Under the pieces are notes generated by a model, which worked only from the letters and a program-made list of their open reading frames with translations, was not told the DNA's origin and did no database searches. Of a stretch of DNA of 64,000 nucleotides, positions 8,251 to 15,663 are shown in pieces (positions within the stretch are counted from its first letter, which is position 1; each line of letters opens with the position of its first letter). The translations under genes were made by a program, and so were the position numbers. This DNA comes from Solimicrobium silvestre (lineage in GTDB: Bacteria; Pseudomonadota; Gammaproteobacteria; Burkholderiales; Burkholderiaceae_D): the NCBI RefSeq assembly GCF_002976435.1, contig NZ_PUGF01000006.1:62001-126000 (forward strand), given 5' to 3'.

Positions 8251-9363
8251 TCAGATCAGGCTATCTGCTGCCACGTACTCAATGCCTAATTCACGCGCCA
8301 CGGCTTCATAAGTCACCTTGCCCTGACAGACGTTTAAGCCGTTTTTAAGATGCACATCTTCTTTGCAAGCCAGCTTCCAACCTTTGTCTGCCAATGCCAA
8401 AGCATGACGGATCGTGGCGTTGTTCAGCGCAAATGTAGACGTACGGGCAACTGCGCCGGGCATATTGGCAACGCAATAGTGCACAACGTGGTCAACAATA
8501 TAAGTCGGCTCAGCGTGGGTAGTTGCATGCGAAGTTTCAAAACAACCGCCCTGATCAATTGCCACATCCACCACGACCGCGCCGGGTTTCATTTTTTTGA
8601 TCATGTCGCGGGTGACTAACTTCGGCGCTGCTGCGCCTGGTATCAAAACACCGCCAATCACTAAATCGGCCGCTAACACGGAATCTTCCACGGTTTGCGC
8701 GTTGGAATACAGCGTGCTGATACGGTTACCGTAAATCAAATCCAAGTGACGCAGGCGATCGATATTTTTATCTAATATCGTCACACGCGCACCGACTCCA
8801 ACTGCGACTTGCAAGGCACTGGTTCCGACAACACCTGCGCCTAAAATCACCACGTGACCGGGAGCCACTCCAGGTACGCCGCCCAGCAACAAAGCCATTC
8901 CCCCTTTGGATTTTTCTAAGTGTGCTGCACCCGCCTGTATCGACATACGCCCTGCTACTTCGCTCATCGGAGCCAGCAAAGGCAAGCCGCCGCCCGGGCC
9001 AGTAATGGTTTCATAGGCAAAACAAATTGCGCCGGATGCAATCAACGCTTTGGTCTGTTCTGGATCAGGTGCCAAATGTAAATAGGTGTACAGAATTTGA
9101 CCGGGGCGCAACATCGCGCATTCAACGGGTTGCGGCTCTTTGACTTTCACAATCATGTCGGCGCGCTTAAATATTTCCGCCGCGCCAGCTACCATTTCCG
9201 CACCCGCGGCCTGGTAGTCGGTATCCAGCAGACCGATTGCGGTTCCGGCATCGCTTTGGACGATGACTTTGTGGCCGCGCAAACACAACTCCCGCACGCT
9301 GGCCGGTGTTAAACCTACCCGATATTCATGGTTTTTAATTTCTTTTGGTACGCCAATTAACAT
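8251..9363 (-). CDS. ald: Alanine dehydrogenase
   Basis: This enzyme interconverts L-alanine with pyruvate and ammonia using NAD. The 370-residue length is typical. The N-terminus MLIGVPKEIKNHEYRVGL is diagnostic, the catalytic Lys is in MIVKVKEP and the catalytic His in YTYLHLAPD. The Rossmann motif is VILGAGVVGTSAL. A good ribosome site (GGGAGACAAC) precedes the ATG on the minus strand. It shares an ancestral fold with PntAa encoded nearby, but the pyruvate-binding and length features identify Ald. Confidence 0.95.
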   Translation of the reverse strand: MLIGVPKEIKNHEYRVGLTPASVRELCLRGHKVIVQSDAGTAIGLLDTDYQAAGAEMVAGAAEIFKRADMIVKVKEPQPVECAMLRPGQILYTYLHLAPDPEQTKALIASGAICFAYETITGPGGGLPLLAPMSEVAGRMSIQAGAAHLEKSKGGMALLLGGVPGVAPGHVVILGAGVVGTSALQVAVGVGARVTILDKNIDRLRHLDLIYGNRISTLYSNAQTVEDSVLAADLVIGGVLIPGAAAPKLVTRDMIKKMKPGAVVVDVAIDQGGCFETSHATTHAEPTYIVDHVVHYCVANMPGAVARTSTFALNNATIRHALALADKGWKLACKEDVHLKNGLNVCQGKVTYEAVARELGIEYVAADSLI

Positions 9364-9577
9364 GTTGTCTCCCTTTGTTTTTATTTCGGAAAAATGCTTT
9401 GTATTGAACTTACTACCAACTTAAGTAAATAACTTATGCCAAAAATATTCTATTCGGCAATATTTCAGGCATAAATGTTTTGTTTTGAATGTCAGGTTAT
9501 CGGTTTATGAAAGTTTAAGCTTGCGCGCAAATTTGTAAGTGCTGAACTACCCCGTTGCTTAACTACACTGTCATTTA

Positions 9578-9670
9578 CGTCATTCCCGCGCAGGCGGGAA
9601 TCCAGGAATTCACACGCCTAGCGTTGAAGGCACTACGCGCCACTGGATCCCCGCATTCGCGAGGATGACG
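9578..9670. repeat. Dispersed palindromic repeat, CGTCATTCCC family
   Basis: The element begins CGTCATTCCCGCGCAGGCGG and ends with the imperfect reverse complement (CTGGATCCCCGCATTCGCGA, then GGATGACG). The two ends match at about 23 of 28 positions. A related copy is at 63439-63583. Such short repeats between genes are common in proteobacteria and are usually non-autonomous mobile elements or REP-like sequences. The 9364-9803 gap holds this repeat and the pntB terminator but no gene. Confidence 0.75.
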
Positions 9671-9751
9671 TTTTTGAAGGCTTGTGTTTTTTTGCGTAAA
9701 GCCTAAAAAATAAATCTTATTTCCATCAGAAAACAATTAGTCTACTCCAAC

Positions 9752-9783
9752 AAAAAAGCCATCTGCAAGCAGATGGCTTTTTT
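9752..9783. terminator. Rho-independent terminator of the pnt cluster
   Basis: GCCATCTGC and GCAGATGGC form a 9-bp stem (effective loop CAAG), flanked by six A on one side and six T on the other. It therefore works in both directions. It lies 21 bases after the pntB stop on the minus strand. Confidence 0.9.
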
Positions 9784-9803
9784 GTGGCTTTTAATCAACG
9801 AGA

Positions 9804-11237
9804 CTAATCCAGTGCCTTCACCATATCTTCAATAACCTTCTTAGCGTCACCAAACACCATCATGGTTTTATCCATATAGAACAACTCGTTATCCAAACCG
9901 GCATAGCCTGACGCCATAGAACGTTTATTCACGATGACTGTTTTCGCTTTATAAGCTTCCAAAATCGGCATACCGGCAATCGGCGATTTAGGATCTTTAG
10001 CAGCCGGATTCACCACGTCATTTGCGCCTAACACTAATACCACATCGGCCTGGGCAAATTCGTTATTAATATCTTCCATCTCAAACACCTGGTCATACGG
10101 CACTTCGGCTTCAGCCAATAACACGTTCATATGACCCGGCATACGACCCGCTACCGGATGAATCGCATATTTAACGCTAATGCCTTTTTCCGTCAGGTGT
10201 TCGGTCAATTCTTTTAAGGAATGTTGAGCACGCGCTACCGCCAAACCATAGCCGGGCACGATAATCACGGTTTCAGCATTACCTAATAAAAACGCGACAT
10301 CATCAGCCGAACCGGATTTAACGTTACGTGCTGCTTGAGTACCGGTAGCTGCTTCGGCAGGTGCGCCGCCAAAGCCGCCCAACAACACATTAAAGAACGA
10401 ACGGTTCATGGCTTTGCACATGATGTAAGACAGAATTGCGCCAGATGAACCGACCAATGAACCGGCAATAATCAACATGGAATTGTTGAGTGAAAAACCA
10501 ATCCCGGCAGCGGCCCAACCTGAATAACTGTTCAACATGGAAACCACGACCGGCATATCCGCGCCGCCAATCGGGATGATGATGAGTACGCCCAGCGCAA
10601 AAGCGATTGCCGCCATCACCGCAAATGGCGTCCAGCTTTGTGTCACGCAAAACGCAATGCCGCAACCGAACATGGCTAATGCCAACACTAAATTGAGCAT
10701 ATGTTGGCCGGTAAAACTGACCGGTGCGCCCTGGAATAAACGGAATTTATATTTGCCGGATAATTTACCGAACGCGATCACCGAACCTGAAAAAGTAATC
10801 GCACCAACAAAAGTACCGATAAATAATTCGATTCGATTTCCGAATGGAATCAAGCCACCTTTTTCAGTCAGGTTAAATGCCCAAGGTTCAGACACTACCG
10901 CAACCGCAATACAGACTGCCGCCAAACCGATAAGTGAATGCATCGCCGCGACCAGTTCCGGCATTTTGGTCATTTCTACGCGCTTTGCTAACGTTGCGCC
11001 GATCACACCACCGACTACGACACCACCAACCACTAACGCCAAACCCATTCCTGAGCCTGCCAACTGCGATTTTAATTCCATCATCATCGCAATCGTGGTT
11101 ACGACTGCAATCGCCATCCCCGCCATACCGAAGGCGTTACCACGTCTGGCTGAGGTTGGGTGCGACAAGCCTTTTAACGCCTGAATAAAGCATACCGAAG
11201 CAATCAAGTACAACATCACGACTAAATTAATACTCAT
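9804..11237 (-). CDS. pntB: NAD(P) transhydrogenase subunit beta
   Basis: PntB is the membrane and NADP(H)-binding subunit of the proton-translocating transhydrogenase, which makes NADPH from NADH using the proton gradient. The protein has 477 residues. The N-terminal half has eight or more membrane segments. The C-terminal NADP domain has VIIVPGYGLAVARAQHSLKE and VNKRSMASGYAGLDNELF, both highly conserved. Its start overlaps the pntAb stop by one base (TAATG), showing coupling. All three subunits needed for the enzyme are present in this cluster. Confidence 0.97.
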   Translation of the reverse strand: MSINLVVMLYLIASVCFIQALKGLSHPTSARRGNAFGMAGMAIAVVTTIAMMMELKSQLAGSGMGLALVVGGVVVGGVIGATLAKRVEMTKMPELVAAMHSLIGLAAVCIAVAVVSEPWAFNLTEKGGLIPFGNRIELFIGTFVGAITFSGSVIAFGKLSGKYKFRLFQGAPVSFTGQHMLNLVLALAMFGCGIAFCVTQSWTPFAVMAAIAFALGVLIIIPIGGADMPVVVSMLNSYSGWAAAGIGFSLNNSMLIIAGSLVGSSGAILSYIMCKAMNRSFFNVLLGGFGGAPAEAATGTQAARNVKSGSADDVAFLLGNAETVIIVPGYGLAVARAQHSLKELTEHLTEKGISVKYAIHPVAGRMPGHMNVLLAEAEVPYDQVFEMEDINNEFAQADVVLVLGANDVVNPAAKDPKSPIAGMPILEAYKAKTVIVNKRSMASGYAGLDNELFYMDKTMMVFGDAKKVIEDMVKALD

Positions 11238-11566
11238 TATTTGTGCTCCTTGCTGTCAGCACTTACCTGCGCTTTTTTAGGCTCTTTTTTCTTAAACATT
11301 TCCAGCATGCGCTGCGTGACTAAAAATCCACCGAACACATTCACCGCCGCCAAGGCAACCGCCAGGGTTCCCATGACCTGCGCCAGCAATCCTTCAGTGA
11401 GTCCTGCTGCCAACATCGCGCCCACAATAATGATGGCGGAAATCGCGTTGGTAACTGCCATCAGCGGAGTATGCAACGCTGGCGTAACAGTCCATACGAC
11501 GTGATAGCCGACGTAAATCGCCAGAACAAAAATAATGAGATTAGTAAGCGTGTGACTGACTTCCAT
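11237..11566 (-). CDS. pntAb: NAD(P) transhydrogenase subunit alpha, membrane part
   Basis: This 109-residue protein is the separate membrane piece of the alpha subunit (PntAb, alpha part 2), as found in bacteria with a three-gene transhydrogenase. It has three to four membrane segments, including YHVVWTVTPALHTPLMAVTN, which is strongly conserved, and AAVNVFGGFLVTQRMLEMFK at the end. It is coupled to pntB by a TAATG overlap. The NAD-binding part, pntAa, lies upstream but is separated from it by panD and two repeat elements. Confidence 0.95.
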   Translation of the reverse strand: MEVSHTLTNLIIFVLAIYVGYHVVWTVTPALHTPLMAVTNAISAIIIVGAMLAAGLTEGLLAQVMGTLAVALAAVNVFGGFLVTQRMLEMFKKKEPKKAQVSADSKEHK

Positions 11567-11648
11567 ATTGACCTCTTTGTGTAAGGGAAATATCCCGTTG
11601 TCGTTTAAATTTGCCGCTGATTTACGTCGTAATTTGATTCACACTATT

Positions 11649-11752
11649 TAGGACTTATACAAAATTGTTCCAGCAAGGCGTGCCGACGCAGACAGTACTT
11701 TAGTACGGCAAGGAGAGCACAACGCAGCTGGGGCGATTTTGAGTAAGTCCTA
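11649..11752. repeat. 104-bp inverted-repeat element, copy 1 (MITE-like)
   Basis: The element starts TAGGACTTATACAAAATTG and ends with the reverse complement TAAGTCCTA; about 25 bases at each end are imperfect inverted repeats. The centre contains GTACTTTAGTAC. It ends at the base next to the panD stop codon (11753-11755). It matches copy 2 at 12188-12291 in the same orientation and with the same length. No transposase is encoded, so it would be moved in trans if mobile. Confidence 0.88.
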
Positions 11753-12127
11753 TTAGTTAAACAATTTTTCCTTTTTTAGACCGGTAATCTGATTTTTTTC
11801 ATCGACAAACACGATCTTTGGCTGATACTTTGCCGCGTATTCTTCCGTCATGTGCGCGTAGGTACAAATAATCATCAAGTCACCTAATTGCACGCGCCGG
11901 GCAGCTGCACCGTTGAGTGAAATTTCACCGCTGCCACGTAGGCCTTTAATTGCGTAGGTGGCGAAACGTTCGCCATTGTTGACGTTGTACAGCTCTATCC
12001 GTTCACCGGGCAGAATGTCGGCCGCATCCAATAAATTTTCATCAATCCCGCATGAGCCCTCGTAGTTCAAGTCACATTGCGTGACGGTAGCACGATGAAT
12101 TTTGGCTCTGAGCATATTACGTTGCAT
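11753..12127 (-). CDS. panD: Aspartate 1-decarboxylase
   Basis: PanD decarboxylates aspartate to beta-alanine for pantothenate and coenzyme A synthesis. It is made as a proenzyme that cuts itself before a Ser to form the pyruvoyl cofactor; the site is Gly24-Ser25 in YEGSCGID, at the same position as in E. coli PanD. The 124-residue length fits. The gene sits within the transhydrogenase cluster, between pntAa and pntAb, flanked by two direct copies of a 104-bp element. This position has no evident metabolic reason. Confidence 0.96.
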   Translation of the reverse strand: MQRNMLRAKIHRATVTQCDLNYEGSCGIDENLLDAADILPGERIELYNVNNGERFATYAIKGLRGSGEISLNGAAARRVQLGDLMIICTYAHMTEEYAAKYQPKIVFVDEKNQITGLKKEKLFN

Positions 12128-12187
12128 TGTTTTTTCCTTACTTTCTTAACTGATTTTATTAACTTGCTTCTTTACTTATTAATTTAC

Positions 12188-12291
12188 TAGGATTTACGCA
12201 AAATTGTTCCAGCAAGGCACGCCGACGCAGACAGTACTTTAGTACGGCAAGGAGAGCGTAACGCCGCTGGAGCGATTTTTCGTAAGTCCTA
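12188..12291. repeat. 104-bp inverted-repeat element, copy 2 (MITE-like)
   Basis: The ends are TAGGATTTACGCAAAATTG and TAAGTCCTA, with the same core as copy 1, including CGACGCAGACAGTACTTTAG. It ends one base before the pntAa stop codon (12293-12295 on the plus strand). Copies 1 and 2 are the same length and differ at only a few positions, consistent with recent spread or gene conversion. Confidence 0.88.
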
Positions 12292-12292
12292 T

Positions 12293-13408
12293 TTACTTCT
12301 TTAACACTTCACCACCTGAACAGATCAATGTCGCGACAACTATTTCATCCTCACGATTAATCGCCAAGGCAGCATCTTTATCGATAATTAATTTTAAAAA
12401 ATCCAGCACATTACGCGCATATAAAGCGGAGGCGTCGGCTGGCACCAGCGTAGCCAAATTCGGCACGCCGATAATATGTACGCCATATTTAGTAACAGTT
12501 GTTCCGCATTCAGAGAGTGGGCAATTACCGCCCTGCTCTACCGCCATATCCACAATCACCGAACCCGGCTTCATGGCTTTAACGGTTTCTTCCGAAATTA
12601 AGATAGGCGCTTTACGACCCGGAATTAACGCCGTAGTGATGATGATATCGGCCAGCTTGGCGCGTTCATGCACCAGTTCAGCTTGACGCCGCATCCAGTC
12701 GGCCGGCATAGAGCGCGCATAACCACCCACACCTTGCGCAATTTCTTTTTCTTCATCGGTGATGAATGGCACATCAATAAACTTGGCACCCAGCGATTCG
12801 ACTTGTTCTTTAACTGGTGGACGCACATCGGAGGCTTCAATTACTGCACCTAAACGCTTGGCCGTTGCAATTGCCTGCAAGCCCGCCACACCCACGCCCA
12901 TAATCAATACTCGCGCTGCTTTCACTGTACCGGCAGCGGTCATTAACATCGGCATAAACCGGCCATAGGTATTGGCTGCCAACATCACTGCTTTGTAGCC
13001 TGCAATATTGGCTTGCGAGGACAACACATCCATCGCTTGCGCACGCGTAATGCGCGGCGCCGCTTCCAGAGCAAAAGCATGAATACCGCACGCAGCCATG
13101 GCAGCGGTGTTTTCAGTATCAAAGGGATTCAACATACCGACCAGCACACTGCCTGACTTCATTAATGCCCGTTCGGCACTGTCTGGAGCGCGGACTTTGA
13201 GCACCAGCTCACAACCGAAGGCATCAGCTGCGTTCACAATTTGCGCGCCCGCAGCAACATAGGCTTCGTCGGGAATGCTTGATGCAATACCCGCGCCGGC
13301 TTGCACCAGCACCTGATGCTTGGCAGCGAGATATTTTTTAATTGTTTCTGGGGTCGCCGCAACCCGAGTTTCACCTGACTTAGTCTCGGCGGGGATGCCA
13401 ATTTTCAT
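12293..13408 (-). CDS. pntAa: NAD(P) transhydrogenase subunit alpha, NAD-binding part
   Basis: This 371-residue protein is the cytosolic NAD(H)-binding part of the alpha subunit. The N-terminus MKIGIPAETKSGETRVAATP is typical. The Rossmann segment is VLIMGVGVAGLQAIATAKRL, followed by EASDVRPPVKEQVESLGAKF. PRITRAQAMDVLSSQANIAG is also characteristic. It is the first gene of the minus-strand cluster. Downstream come a repeat copy, panD, another repeat copy and then pntAb-pntB, so the distal genes depend on read-through or on an internal promoter. Confidence 0.96.
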   Translation of the reverse strand: MKIGIPAETKSGETRVAATPETIKKYLAAKHQVLVQAGAGIASSIPDEAYVAAGAQIVNAADAFGCELVLKVRAPDSAERALMKSGSVLVGMLNPFDTENTAAMAACGIHAFALEAAPRITRAQAMDVLSSQANIAGYKAVMLAANTYGRFMPMLMTAAGTVKAARVLIMGVGVAGLQAIATAKRLGAVIEASDVRPPVKEQVESLGAKFIDVPFITDEEKEIAQGVGGYARSMPADWMRRQAELVHERAKLADIIITTALIPGRKAPILISEETVKAMKPGSVIVDMAVEQGGNCPLSECGTTVTKYGVHIIGVPNLATLVPADASALYARNVLDFLKLIIDKDAALAINREDEIVVATLICSGGEVLKK

Positions 13409-13754
13409 ACATTCACTCCCTTTATTAATGAAATATTAATTCAGTGATATTCAATATCATTCAAGCAAAACCCGTGGAAATAGCATCAACATTCTTATTT
13501 CAATGAGGCACCGAAGTTTCGCACAACAAACTTATATCTGTGAGCGAGCTTCGCGCTCCTTGTTGCAAAAATGATGCACCAATGACACATTCAGCAGCCT
13601 TACGCGACCCCGTACTATATAGGGATACTCACTTAATTTCATCCTTTGCGCTTGAGATTTTATACATATTTTGCATTAGCAAATTACCCTTTCAACGCTT
13701 AACTGGGCAAGAACCGTTAAAATAGCGACCTTATTGATTCTGAAATCCAATAAT
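13409..13754. other. Intergenic region upstream of pntAa
   Basis: This AT-rich stretch should hold the pntAa promoter on the minus strand. It contains a short hairpin around 13541-13557 (GAGCG, loop, CGCTC). No convincing gene was seen; a 61-codon open frame here lacks a ribosome site and family resemblance. Confidence 0.5.
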
Positions 13755-13944
13755 TAGGACTTACACAAAATTGTTCCAGCAACGAGTTTATTAAACCCTT
13801 GCCGACGAAGACAGTACGAATGTACGGCAAGGAAAGGTGTAGCAGGGAATTCAACAACATCGTTGTTGCCTGCGTAACGGCACTGGCTTGCCAGTGTGCG
13901 CCCTACAAGGGCAACGCCGCTGGAACTGTTTTGTGTAAGTCTTA
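13755..13944. repeat. 190-bp enlarged copy 3 of the inverted-repeat element
   Basis: The ends TAGGACTTACACAAAATTG and TAAGTCTTA and the core GCCGACGAAGACAGTACGAA match the 104-bp copies. About 86 extra bases are present: one block after the left end and a longer one right of the core. The extra sequence holds its own hairpins, for example ACTGGC-TTGCCAGT and CAACAA-TTGTTG. It lies 39 bases before the nudix start and therefore within that gene's leader or promoter. Confidence 0.82.
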
Positions 13945-13983
13945 TTAATTCTAGATCACCAGCAGACCACTAAGAGGAAGCCA

Positions 13984-14463
13984 ATGTCGGACATCTGGAA
14001 ACCAGCCGTAACGGTTGCAGCAATTATTGAGCGCAATGGACTCTTTTTTATGATTGAAGAAGAAACGTCCGATGGGCTGCGCATTAACCAACCCGCTGGC
14101 CATTTAGATCCGGAAGAATCGTTGATTGACGCCGTGATACGCGAAACCAAAGAGGAAACTGCGCACGAATTTATGCCAAGCTATTTGGTGGGCACGTATT
14201 TGTCACGTTATATGTCCAAGCGGCGCGGGATTCCGGTCAGCTATTTACGCTTTGCGTTTGCAGGCAAACTTGGGCAAGAATACCAACAGCCGTTGGACGT
14301 GGGCATAGTACGCACCATGTGGATGAGTTATGACGAATTAGTCGCCACCAAAGAACGGCATCGCAGCGAATTAATATTACGCTGCATCGACGATTATCTG
14401 GCTGGCGCACGCATACCGCTATCGTTCATCTATACCGATAGCAGTGTCACAGAACCTCTTTAA
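13984..14463 (+). CDS. NUDIX hydrolase, NudJ-like
   Basis: This 159-residue protein hydrolyses a nucleoside diphosphate derivative, probably a small phosphorylated metabolite. The Nudix box is GHLDPEESLIDAVI followed by RETKEETA; the metal-binding Glu residues are all present, with Thr and Ala at the two usually hydrophobic or Gly positions, as in NudJ-type enzymes. NudJ of E. coli acts on thiamine pyrophosphate and related compounds, and nudJ also precedes mnmA there. The start has an AAGAGGAAG ribosome site. mnmA begins 30 bp downstream. Confidence 0.88.
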   Translation: MSDIWKPAVTVAAIIERNGLFFMIEEETSDGLRINQPAGHLDPEESLIDAVIRETKEETAHEFMPSYLVGTYLSRYMSKRRGIPVSYLRFAFAGKLGQEYQQPLDVGIVRTMWMSYDELVATKERHRSELILRCIDDYLAGARIPLSFIYTDSSVTEPL

Positions 14464-14493
14464 TTAATATTTGTAAGTAGCAAGGTAGTAACG

Positions 14494-15585
14494 ATGGCAA
14501 AGAAACGCGTAGTAATTGGTATGTCAGGCGGGGTTGATTCCTCGGTTTCTGCACATCTGCTGAAAGAACAGGGCTATGAAGTAATCGGCCTGTTTATGAA
14601 GAACTGGGAAGACGACGACAATTCCGAATTTTGCTCTAGCCGGCAAGACTGGATAGACGCAGTCAGCGTCGCCGATGTGGTGGGCGTGGACATTGAAGCG
14701 GTGAATTTTGCGGCGGAATATAAAGACCGGGTGTTCTCTGAATTTTTACGTGAATACCAGGCTGGCCGCACTCCGAACCCCGATGTGTTGTGCAATGCTG
14801 AAATTAAATTTAAAGCTTTTTTAGATCACGCCATGCACTTGGGCGCTGACTTTATCGCCACAGGACATTACGCTCGGGTGCGCGAAGTGGATGGTCGTTT
14901 TGAATTGCTCAAGGCACTCGATTTAAGCAAAGATCAAAGCTATTTTTTGCATCGATTGAATCAGGCGCAACTCTGCAAAACTTTGTTTCCACTCGGTGAA
15001 ATTCATAAAACCGAAGTACGCAAAATTGCCGAACAATTACAACTGCCTAACGCAACCAAAAAAGATTCCACCGGTATTTGTTTTATCGGCGAACGCCCGT
15101 TCCGCGAATTCTTAAATCGCTATTTGGTACAAAAACCGGGGCCGATGAAAACGCCGGAAGGTGAATTGGTGGGTCAGCATATTGGTTTAAGTTTTTACAC
15201 GCTGGGGCAGCGCAAGGGTATCGGCATCGGCGGCATTAAGAGTCATCAAAATGCCGAAGGTAGTAGTGATGCCTGGTATGTGGCGCGTAAAGATATCGCC
15301 AACAACACGCTGTATGTTGTGCAAGGGCATGATCATCCCTGGTTACTGTCACCGACGTTAGCGGCAGACCAAGCTAGTTGGGTAGCAGGCAGTCCGCCGG
15401 AAACCGGGCAATTGAATGCTAAAACTCGTTATCGGCAGGCTGACGTGGCGGGGCTATTTGAAGCCACTGGCGCTAACCAGTTTAATCTGGCATTTACTGA
15501 CCCGCAATGGGCAGTTACACCGGGACAATCGGCAGTGTTATACCAAGGGGACGTGTGTTTGGGCGGCGGAATTATTTGTAGCTGA
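14494..15585 (+). CDS. mnmA: tRNA-specific 2-thiouridylase MnmA
   Basis: MnmA thiolates U34 in the wobble position of tRNAs for Lys, Glu and Gln. The PP-loop is [11 protein letters not shown] near residue 10. The two catalytic Cys residues are Cys100 (NPDVLCN) and Cys196 (STGICFIG). Conserved YFLHRLNQ and the C-terminal beta-barrel are present. The 363-residue length is normal. It probably shares a transcript with the nudix gene and ends at a strong hairpin. Confidence 0.97.
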   Translation: MAKKRVVIGMSGGVDSSVSAHLLKEQGYEVIGLFMKNWEDDDNSEFCSSRQDWIDAVSVADVVGVDIEAVNFAAEYKDRVFSEFLREYQAGRTPNPDVLCNAEIKFKAFLDHAMHLGADFIATGHYARVREVDGRFELLKALDLSKDQSYFLHRLNQAQLCKTLFPLGEIHKTEVRKIAEQLQLPNATKKDSTGICFIGERPFREFLNRYLVQKPGPMKTPEGELVGQHIGLSFYTLGQRKGIGIGGIKSHQNAEGSSDAWYVARKDIANNTLYVVQGHDHPWLLSPTLAADQASWVAGSPPETGQLNAKTRYRQADVAGLFEATGANQFNLAFTDPQWAVTPGQSAVLYQGDVCLGGGIICS

Positions 15586-15623
15586 CTTACAGGTGGGTTA
15601 TAGCTGACTGCTCGCATCAATAC

Positions 15624-15658
15624 ACAAGGCTTATGCAAACGATTTGCATAAGCCTTGT
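15624..15658. terminator. Perfect 16-bp hairpin between mnmA and kup
   Basis: ACAAGGCTTATGCAAA and TTTGCATAAGCCTTGT are exact complements around CGA. The hairpin lies between two convergent genes and would serve both strands. There is no long T-run, so it may work as a weak terminator or as an mRNA end-protecting structure. Confidence 0.7.
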
Positions 15659-15663
15659 AAATA

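Noticed and set aside
10537-11184. Long open frame opposite pntB
   Set aside because: It is the mirror frame of a clear pntB gene, lacks a ribosome site and has repetitive low-complexity sequence.
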